Assembly: GCF_030936135.1 (NCBI RefSeq)
Contig: NW_026776913.1
Coordinates: 1,860,001-1,924,000 of the forward strand
Direction: 5' to 3'
Source of the DNA: Gavia stellata
Taxonomy: Eukaryota > Chordata > Aves > Gaviiformes > Gaviidae
DNA: 64,000 bases
Shown: positions 56,431 to 64,000 of the stretch, piece after piece
Numbering within the stretch: the stretch's first letter is position 1
How the letters are laid out: every line of letters begins with the position of its first letter
The notes under the pieces: model-generated
Database searches by the model: none
Told to the model about the DNA's origin: nothing
What the model saw: only the letters and a program-made list of their open reading frames with translations
Made by a program: the position numbers and the translations under genes

Positions 56431-59395
56431 TCACCCTCTAAAGATGATGGAGAGTGTCATCACTGTGAGATTGGCTTGCCCTCTCAGCTCCCTGGGATGC
56501 CGCCCCGCTTGTCCCATAGACTGGTAAGGGTTGCATTTGCTCAGGTGACCCCTGACTTGATCCCCATCCACCACTGGCTGATCTCCTTCAGGGTCCTGCC
56601 CTGAGTCACAGAGGCCTGCGAGACCTTGCTGGGGAACACTGAGGCAAAGAGGATAAGAGAGAATCTCAGCTCTGTCTACACCTGCTCTTATGAAACTCAG
56701 CAGTGACCACAGAGTACCTTGGTTTTCTTCTTCAACTGTTCCTGAAGTAGTAAACACTCATTATGGTGCCCTTTCTAGTTTCCTTTGAGTTGCAGTCTGG
56801 GTTATTGCAGAGCTTGGAGGATGCTGTCCTTGAAGACCAGCTGGACTGAGCTCTGCCATCAGGTCACAGCTCTGTCTCCCACAGTAACGGCTCCAGTTTG
56901 TCCTGTCCGTGGCCCTGGCTGAGGTCATTGCTGCACATCTGGGCTGAAGCACCACAGCTGTGGCATCAGGCAGGGTCATACTTGCCATAGGGGAACCTGT
57001 TATCAAGTGTCCAAGAGCCTGAGTGTGCAAAGGCTTTACTTCAGAGGAGAGACATGGCTTGGACAAAAGAATTCTGGATGTCTTTTTATCCCTAGGACTA
57101 CAAACCCAGAATGAAATGTCTGAATTCAGTCAACTGAAGACGTGTCCCCAGCTTGCAGAAATTAGATCCCTGCCTGTCACCTTCCTGGTATCCTGTCTAA
57201 TGATGAAACAAACAAAACGTGATTCTCATGCCTGACTCTTTTCCTGATAGGAGAAATGTCAGTGCTGGGAAGAAGTGTCTCTCCCCAGCTGCGGGAGGGA
57301 ACCTCAGTGATTGCTCCAGCCTGTTTCACAGCAGGTTCCCCTGGAGCCCCAGGGACCCCTGGGGGGAGCCCCGAGGGGCAGAGAAAGTGCCGCCTTGGGC
57401 TGCTCCTCTGCTGCTGAGCTGTGCCGGGCTCCTGGGATGGAGGGAGCTCAGGGCAAGCGGGCAGCACTGAGGAGAGACAGCTCTGCCCAGGAGCAGCTCC
57501 TCTGCAGAGCGCAGCAGGGCTGAGGGCACTGCCTGCAGGCACCGAGGGGAGAGGATCAAGGCAGAGAGAGGTTAAAGGCAGTCTGGGGTGGGAGGACAGA
57601 GGTGAGCTCACTGGAGGAGAAATCTTCACAGCCCTTGACACGGTAAGTCTCTGGGTGTGGGGCGATTTAGGTACAGTTCACGGACAGATCTCCTAATGAT
57701 GGTACATCCCACAAACTCTGAGACCTTTCAGGAATATCTTCCTCAGGTTCTCCAGTGTAGAGGAGGAGGAGGTGCTCCAGAGCAGGGCTTCCCTGCTGCA
57801 CCATCAGAGGGACAGGGCATGAGGGCTGCCTTCTGCCAGGGACGGCTGCAGGGTGTGAAGGTGGGTGTGCAGCCAGGGGTGCCCAGGGCTGTCCTTCCGA
57901 GCAGGGTCCCTGCACCCCCGGGGCTGGGTGCTGGGGCAGGGACTCTGCCGCCTGCCAGGGTCAGCACTCAGCCTGCCCGGGGAGCTCCCCACGGCGCTGT
58001 GGGGAGAAGCTGGGGGTGGAAGGAGAGACCAGTGCAAGGGCAGGGTGCTTCTGCTGTTGAGAGGGTGCTGTGTGGGTCAGGGCTGCTCACAGCTCCACAT
58101 CACTGCAGGATCTTCCCAGGAGACTTTTCAGGAAGCACAGCAAGGCAGGGGCTGCCTGAAAGGAAAGGATCCTGGTCTTTCACTCTTCTCCTCTGGGTTG
58201 TCTGGGTGGGCAATGGCACATAGAAATTAATCTCTCATTTCCGGAGGAGGCACTGAAATTCCAAGTCTGTTCCTCTTAGAGGTGAATAAAGCGGGGAGTA
58301 TTGGAAATCACCATGCCGTGGTCACAGACAGCATCAGTGTCACTTTTCCAGCCTCGCCAGGGCTGGTCTGATGTTCCCCTCAGAGCCTGCGCACCCAGAG
58401 ATGCCCCTGGGCAGTGTCCTGCTGCAGGGAGGGCTCTGCAGGGCAGAGCTGAGCAGGCAGCGGGTGGGATGGGCTCTGTGAGCACTGCCAGGGAGGAGAC
58501 ACAGGGGACAGAGAACCAGCTCCTGGCAGGGACAGCTGCAGGCAGCAGAGACAGGGACGGGGAGTGGGAGGACACTGCAAACAAGCACAGGGGGAGGGTG
58601 CGCTCAGGCAGCTCTCTTTCTGTGTTTCCCTGCAGATGTCTGCTGGGCACTGTCTGCGGGGCAATGAGCTGACTCTCTCTGTAGAACCTCCCATCGGAGG
58701 GACCCCCGAGTCTCTGCTTTGCCTGTCCTGCAGGGCTTGCAAGCTGCCCCCCAGAAAGGCGCAGCTCTGCTGTGGGATCCTCGGGAGTGCGGAGCCTTTC
58801 CTTGGGGGTCGGCACTCTCCTCGCAGAGTCAGTTGCTTCTCTCTGGGAGGGGTCGTGTCCTGCCCTCTCCATCACACCTCCACCTCTGGGCTGGGCTAGA
58901 GAAGAGTTTGCCGAGCTGTCCTTTGAAACAGGACTCCTCTGGTCTCATCAGAGTCCAGGTTTAGGGTTTTTTTAAAAGAGTAATTTGTGTGTGAAGGCAT
59001 CTTCAAGGCAGCAAAATGAAAACACAGGGAAGATGGGAAAAGGACTGATAAACACTGCAGCTGTGTGAGAAAACACAGACAAAATTATTAAAAAGACATG
59101 CTAAGACTCTCTGCCGCAGCCCATGTTCTTCTGAGTCATGAGTGCAGATATTGAATTTTTCCATGAAAGCTGGATTACATCTGACATGCCCTGTGAACAT
59201 CGGAGGTGTCACAAGTCAGCTCCCATGTACCCACTGCAGCAGAGCAAAGCTGACTCCTCAGCAGTAGAAGGGCAGAGCTCCTGCTCCTCACAGCACACTC
59301 AGCCAGCACAAACTAGAGAAAGGAAATGCATTCCAACTGGGGGGGATTGCTATGAAAAATGGAGTGGGTTTTCTCAGAGAAATCTGTCCTAACTT
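56431..59395 (+). repeat. OR4 upstream unit (blocks Z, A, B, C)
   Basis: The most complete unit together with that of OR1: Z 56,431-57,070, A 57,180-57,650, B 57,660-58,220, C 58,300-58,975, then a proximal segment 59,138-59,395. Block C has an internal TTTCTGTGTTTCCCTGCAG near 58,617-58,635 that would serve as a splice acceptor, so a second 5' exon is possible. No coding gene is supported. Confidence 0.78.
57643..57648 (+). promoter_or_regulatory. Putative 5' UTR exon donor for OR4
   Basis: GTAAGT after CCCTTGACACG, identical in context to OR1. With the acceptor at 59,422 the intron would be about 1.8 kb. Confidence 0.6.
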
Positions 59396-59423
59396 TTTTC
59401 CTGTCTTATCCTTCTTTGGACAG
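59394..59423 (+). promoter_or_regulatory. Splice acceptor before the OR4 coding exon
   Basis: A T- and C-rich tract ending in CTTTGGACAG, 24 bases before the ATG, the same layout as OR1. Confidence 0.7.
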
Positions 59424-59447
59424 AGCTCCCAGACCAAGAAACAGCAA

Positions 59448-60383
59448 ATGTCCAACAACAGCTCCATCACCGTGTTCCTCCTCCTGGCATTCGCAGACAC
59501 ACGGGAGCTGCAGCTCTTGCACTTCTGCCTCTTCCTGGGCATCTACCTGGCTGCCCTCCTGGGCAATGGCCTCATCATCACCGCCATAGCCTGCGACCAC
59601 CACCTCCACAGCCCCATGTACTTCTTCCTCCTCAACCTCTCCCTCCTCGACCTGGGCTCCATCTCTACCACTCTCCCCAAAGCCATGGCCAATTCCCTCT
59701 GGGACACCAGGGCCATCTCCTACTCGGGATGTGCTGCCCAAGTATTCCTGCTTGTCTTTTTCATGTCAGCAGAATTGTATCTTCTCACTGTCATGTCCTA
59801 TGACCGCTACATTGCCATCTGCAAACCCCTGCACTACGGGACCCTCCTGGGCAGCACAGCTTGTGTCCACATGGCAGCAGCTGCCTGGGGCAGTGGGTTG
59901 CTCAATGCTGTGCTGCACACGGCCAATACATTTTCACTACCACTCTGCCAAGGCAATGCTGTGGACCAGTTCTTCTGTGAAATCCCACAGATCCTCAAGC
60001 TCTCCTGCTCAGACGCCTACCTCAGGGAAGTTGGGCTTCTTGTGGTTAGTGTTTCTTTTGCTTTTGGGTGCTTTGTTTTCATTGTTCTGTCCTATGTGCA
60101 GATCTTGAGGGCCGTGCTGAGGATCCCCTCTGAGCAGGGACGGCACAAAGCCTTTTCCACCTGCCTCCCTCACCTAGCTGTGGTCTCCCTGTTCCTCAGC
60201 ACTGGCATATTTGCCTACCTGAAGCCCCCCTCCATCTCCTCCCCATCCCTGGACCTTGTGATGGCGGTTCTGTACTCGGTGATGCCTCCAGCAGTGAACC
60301 CCCTCATCTACAGCATGAGGAACGTGGAGCTGAAGGAGGCCCTAAGGAAACTGATGCAATGGACATTTCTCCATCAACAATAA
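59448..60383 (+). CDS. Olfactory receptor, OR14-like (gamma-c), OR4
   Basis: A 311-residue odorant receptor. It has NSS at residue 4, PMYFFLLNLSLLDLGS near residues 56-71, cysteines 95 and 177, MSYDRYIAIC 116-125, SYVQIL around 215-220, KAFSTCLPHL 234-243 and PAVNPLIYSMRN 281-292, with the tail EALRKLMQWTFLHQQ typical of the avian OR14 group. It is the mirror partner of OR1, yet the coding regions of OR1 and OR4 differ more than their flanks, while TM2-TM4 is near-identical to OR3. No lesions seen, so it is probably functional. Start chosen at MSNNSSITVF by comparison with the other copies. Confidence 0.95.
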   Translation: MSNNSSITVFLLLAFADTRELQLLHFCLFLGIYLAALLGNGLIITAIACDHHLHSPMYFFLLNLSLLDLGSISTTLPKAMANSLWDTRAISYSGCAAQVFLLVFFMSAELYLLTVMSYDRYIAICKPLHYGTLLGSTACVHMAAAAWGSGLLNAVLHTANTFSLPLCQGNAVDQFFCEIPQILKLSCSDAYLREVGLLVVSVSFAFGCFVFIVLSYVQILRAVLRIPSEQGRHKAFSTCLPHLAVVSLFLSTGIFAYLKPPSISSPSLDLVMAVLYSVMPPAVNPLIYSMRNVELKEALRKLMQWTFLHQQ

Positions 60384-60581
60384 CCTGCCTCCCCTTCTCT
60401 GCGGAGTGCCCAGGGATTCTCTTAGCCCAGGATTGTGCTTTTTTCCCCTATGATAATCCTACCTGGCAGTAATTGCTGGGGTTCATACCACTGCTCTTGA
60501 GGCTTGGTCCTGTTGTGTCTGACCCTTTCACAAATATGTTGAACGCTGTGTCACGTCTGGCCTCTCTAATAGCATCTCTGA

Positions 60582-60587
60582 AATAAA
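60582..60587 (+). promoter_or_regulatory. Poly(A) signal for OR4
   Basis: AATAAA about 200 bases past the stop, in a 3' UTR homologous to that of OR3 (GTGCAGTGCCTGA follows in both). Confidence 0.7.
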
Positions 60588-60599
60588 AGGCAATCTCCT

Positions 60600-62089
60600 G
60601 AGTGCAGTGCCTGACGGCTGAGCTTTCCTTGTAAAGCTCCGGCCAACAACACTCCAAAGGAATTGGACTTTTCAAAGTTTTCTCCTTCTGTTCTCACTGT
60701 GTTTGGGGACATAATCTCGAATCACACCTAGGACACTAAGGACTTGTCTGAAAACCACCTTCCTGGTGTCCAGAGGCACTGGAGGTGGTGCGTGAACTCC
60801 CAGTCCCCTTCCTCCGGCTGCCAGAGGTATGACAGGGCTGATAGCAGCTGTCAGTGCCTCTGGAAAGGAATGTGGAGGGCTCAGGAGAGGACAGGCACTC
60901 TCCATGTGCCCGGAGGTGGGCTGTGAATGGAGACTCAGAAGGTGAAACCCCCTCAGAGGTGCTGGGGAGCAGGGCTGGCAGGGAGCAGAGCGGGGCACTT
61001 TTCCATGTCTGCCCATACACCCCAGCCCTGGGGAGGGGCCTTTCTTGCGTGGCCAGCTCCGTCCTCATGCTGGGCTCAGGGTACTGGGGCATGGCCAGCT
61101 CTGCCCAGCCTCTCACCTGGGCCAGACCCCCGGATCCCACAGCAGGGCTGTCTGCTGATGGCCCCATGGGACACGACGGAGGTTGTGCAGGGGCAGGCAG
61201 TGGTGGGGGGCTGCACATAGGGGGCTGCTGGGGGAGCAGGCACAGAGGGCTGCTGTGTGGACTGTGTCGGGGGATTGTTTCCCTGTCCTTTGATGCCCTC
61301 TGGTCCATGCAGCACCCGCACTGTGGGGCCACGTGGGGCCATGTGGGGCCAACCCGGCTGTGAAGGTCTCGTCTTCTTGTCCCACAGTCCCCAGCTCGGT
61401 GTCAGCCGACGGGCACTGCCACAGAGCCTCTGTGCTGGGTGTAGGGTGTCTCCTCGTGCCCTGCTCTGAGCCCATGCAGGCACCCGCAGTGCATGTCTTT
61501 GCTTGTAGCTGGCCACCATGGCCCGCCTGCATGCTCCCAGGACATCCTGACCAGGCTGTCCTTGGAGATGGGTTGTGATGGTTGCTGAGGCGAGCAGCTC
61601 TGATGCAGGCATGAGCTGCAGAGCAGCACTCTAGCACCCTGTACAGGGGCTTTCCTGAACCAGGGACACCTCAGGGGAGTGGAGAGACCCATCAGGAGCC
61701 AGCAGCTAACGTGACAGCGGCTCACGAGTCCTGGGTAGCGCCAGGAGCAATGGTGGCCAAGCCCCCACATGTATAAAAGAAAACCCTAGGGAGTGCCATG
61801 AGCAGGGCGGACAAATGGGGTGTGGTGCATCAGAAAGGGCATGGCGCGGCAGTTTGCAGGGCAGTTCACGTGGAAGGGCGTGCAGGAAGGGCGCTGTAAC
61901 TCAGCCGGCTTGACCAGGGAGCCATGGTAACTCCCTGGCAGAACACCATGGCCTCTCTAAACTCTGCATCCACTGTGACTGATGAGTCTTTGCAGACAGA
62001 GCTCCACTGGGAACATGCTGGAAACACACCCTACCTTTCCTGGAACAAGCCTGTCAGGCAGACCGGACACATCATATGGAGGATTCCCT
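60600..62089. other. Unassigned GC-rich DNA 3' of OR4
   Basis: Overlapping open frames on both strands between 60,740 and 61,770 carry no recognised domain. It is not homologous to the left counterpart (2,263-9,560). Confidence 0.45.
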
Positions 62090-62339
62090 ATCCTCTCTCC
62101 ACCTAGCTGAACGCAGTCACTCAAGGGATAGGGGGAAACGGCGACAGGTTCCTGCCTGGCACAACAGACGCATCTCCTCCATCACTACCCCACCTTCCCA
62201 GGTGTCCTTGCACAACAGGTACGAGAATCTGCAAGTGGAACCCAATAATGACGAGGACGATGGTTCATCTAGGTTGGAGGTGTCCCCAAGGTTAAGTCAG
62301 ACTACTCCCTGCGTCAGAACCACTTCCATAAAGAGAAAG
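62090..62339 (+). mobile_element. CR1 ORF1-like segment
   Basis: An open frame reads PPSQVSLHNRYENLQVEPNN followed by an acidic stretch, resembling the end of CR1 ORF1 (HNRYEAL-type motif). It joins directly to the late RT at [11 protein letters not shown], skipping the endonuclease and early RT, so about 2 kb of the element is missing at the join. Confidence 0.6.
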
Positions 62340-63597
62340 AAGGTTATCAGAAGTAGTCAACATGGATTCACCAAGAAAAGTAATGTCTGACCAATCTGAT
62401 AGCCTCCTACGATGACATGTCTGGATGGATAGATGCGGGGAGGGCAGTGGATGTTGTCTGCCTTGGCTTCAGCAAGGCTTTCGACACCGTCTCCCACATC
62501 ATCCTCAGAGGCAAGCTTAGGAAGTGTGATGGAATGGACAGTGGGGTGGATTGGAAACTGGCCGATAGATCTCCGAGGGTTGTGATTAGTGGCCCAGAGG
62601 CTAGTTGGAGGTCTGTAACAAGTGGTGTTCCCCAGGGGTCAGGATTGGGTCCAGTCCTGTTCAATACAGTCAGCAATGACCTGGATGAAGGGATAGAGTG
62701 TGCCCTCAGCAAGTTTGCTGAAGGCACAAAACTGGGAGGAGTGGCGGACACAGTGGAAGGCTGCGCTGCCATTCAGCGTGACCTGGACAGGCTGGAGAGT
62801 TGGGCAGAGAGGAACCTGATGAAATTCAGCAAAGGCAAGTGTAGGGCACTGCACCGGGGGCAGAATAACCCCCTGCATCAGCACAGGTTAGGGGCTGAGC
62901 TGCTGGAGAGCAGCTCTGTGGAAAGGGACCTGGGAGTCCTGGGGGACAACAGGATGACTACGAGCCACCAATGTGCCCTTGTAGCCAAGAAGGCCAATGG
63001 TATCCTGGGCTGCATCCAGAAGAGTGTGGCTAGCAGGGCGAGGGAGGTTATCCTTCCCCTCTACTCTGCCCTGCTGAGGTGCATCTGGAGTGCTGTGTCC
63101 TGTTCTGGGCTCCCCGGTTCAAGAAGGACAGGGAGCTGCTGGAGAGGGTCCAGCAAAGGGCTACGAAGATGATTAGGGGAGTGGAACATCTTTCTTAGGA
63201 GGAAAGGCTGAGGGACTTGGGTTATTATAGTTTGGAGAAGAGAAGACTGAGGGGGATCTTATCAATGCTTAGAAATAGTTAAGGGGTGGGTGCCAGGAGG
63301 ATGGGGCCAGTCTTTTTTCAGTGGTGCCCAGTGACAGGACAAGAGGTAATGGGCACAAACATGGTCATAAGAAGTTCCATCGTACATGAGGAGGAACTTC
63401 TTTCCTTTGAGGGTGTCAGAGTACTGGAACAATCTGCCCAGAGAGGTTGTGGAGTCTCCTTCTCTGGAGATATTCAAAACTCGTGTGGAAGCATTCCTGT
63501 GCAACCTGCTGTAGGTGAACCTGATCTGGTGGGGGATTGGACTAGAAGATCTCCAGAGGTCCCTTGCAACCCCTCTCATTCTGTGATTCTGTGATTT
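62340..63597 (+). mobile_element. CR1 LINE, 3' half of ORF2 and 3' end
   Basis: Mirror copy of 960-2,217. A long open frame (62,417-63,172) reads [60 protein letters not shown] and [20 protein letters not shown] before a frameshift. The 3' end carries ATTCTGTGATTCTGTGATT near 63,580. Confidence 0.9.
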
Positions 63598-64000
63598 TCT
63601 TGGTGGCTCCTTATCCCCTTCTGCAAGAGGGTGGGGAAAACTCTAGTCAGGTCCATGTTGAAGCTGTTTCCGTGTTGGAGGCAGTGAATGGATTTCTTTT
63701 GTCCCTGTCCACCAAATGCAGTATTGGCTGTGAGTGAGGCTGTTGCAGTGGTCAGGAGGGTATTTTTGCCCTCACAGAGATGGCCGTGCCTCCTTTCCAT
63801 GCAGGACTCAACTTGCTTATCCCCAGCAGAAGGTTTCTTTAGCAGCACTGTGCCCGCTTTCTCCCAGCTCTGAGCTCCTGGGCCCCTTGGGGAGGCAGGA
63901 GGAGGGCAGGGCCTGTGGGAACCAGAGTCAGAGGCCAGTAGAGGACAGAGGCCAGCAAGAGGTCACTTCTTCCTGAGACCCCGTACGCAGCGCGGTGTTG
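63598..64000. other. Non-coding flank, mirror of 553-958
   Basis: Reverse complement of the left flank with scattered differences. The arm continues past the window end. Confidence 0.7.

Larger units (their letters stand above)
48120..60360 (+). repeat. Inner palindrome arm, right
   Basis: Partner of 9,710-19,524 in opposite orientation. Both edges fall at feature limits: the ERV 5' LTR start and the OR4 3' coding end. Confidence 0.85.
62340..64000 (+). repeat. Outer palindrome arm, right
   Basis: Partner of 553-2,217. Runs off the window. Confidence 0.85.

Noticed and set aside
60736-61770. Open frames up to 198 codons 3' of OR4
   Set aside because: Same reasons: overlapping frames on both strands, no domain and no copy elsewhere.

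Overview
The window is nuclear DNA from a bird. The signs are an olfactory receptor (OR) cluster of the avian gamma-c / OR14-like type, many CR1 LINE copies ending in the usual ATTCTGTG 3' octamers, and endogenous retroviruses of avian ERV-L type. The species cannot be told from the sequence. No bacterial-style genes, operons or CRISPR arrays are present.

Layout. Four full-length, intronless OR14-like coding exons lie in a near-symmetric pattern: two on the minus strand to the left (OR1 at 9,569-10,621, OR2 at 27,071-28,006) and two on the plus strand to the right (OR3 at 42,322-43,257, OR4 at 59,448-60,383). OR1 mirrors OR4 and OR2 mirrors OR3 about a point near 35 kb. The mirror covers more than the genes. 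An inner pair of arms (about 9,710-19,524 and 48,120-60,360) holds an OR unit, a CR1 and an ERV-L copy. An outer pair (about 553-2,217 and 62,340-64,000) holds a CR1 and flanking DNA. Stretches of about 7.5 kb (left) and 2 kb (right) that do not match each other separate inner from outer arms. By eye much of the arms is about 97-99% identical.

The region between the arms carries OR2 and OR3 with diverged copies of the same upstream blocks. It also carries a direct duplication of about 2.8 kb (30,168-32,984 and 44,171-46,976), each copy with the same broken OR pseudogene of a second, OR6-like type, and a further OR 3' fragment at about 33,040-33,362. A non-coding repeat family (5,690-7,340; 24,300-25,440; 29,457-30,400; 44,171-44,400) appears to be the upstream flank of that second OR type. 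CR1 fragments fill much of the rest.

Each OR14-like gene looks like a short 5' untranslated exon with a GTAAGT donor, an intron of about 1-2 kb, and one coding exon preceded by a pyrimidine tract and AG. The retroviral copies are fossils: one LTR-gag-pro-pol-LTR copy on the right and one LTR-pol-LTR copy on the left. Points most worth following up are the nested palindrome, apparent gene conversion among the OR exons, ERV flanks and LTRs that do not match as a single insertion should, and a head-to-head CR1 bounded by an inverted minisatellite.
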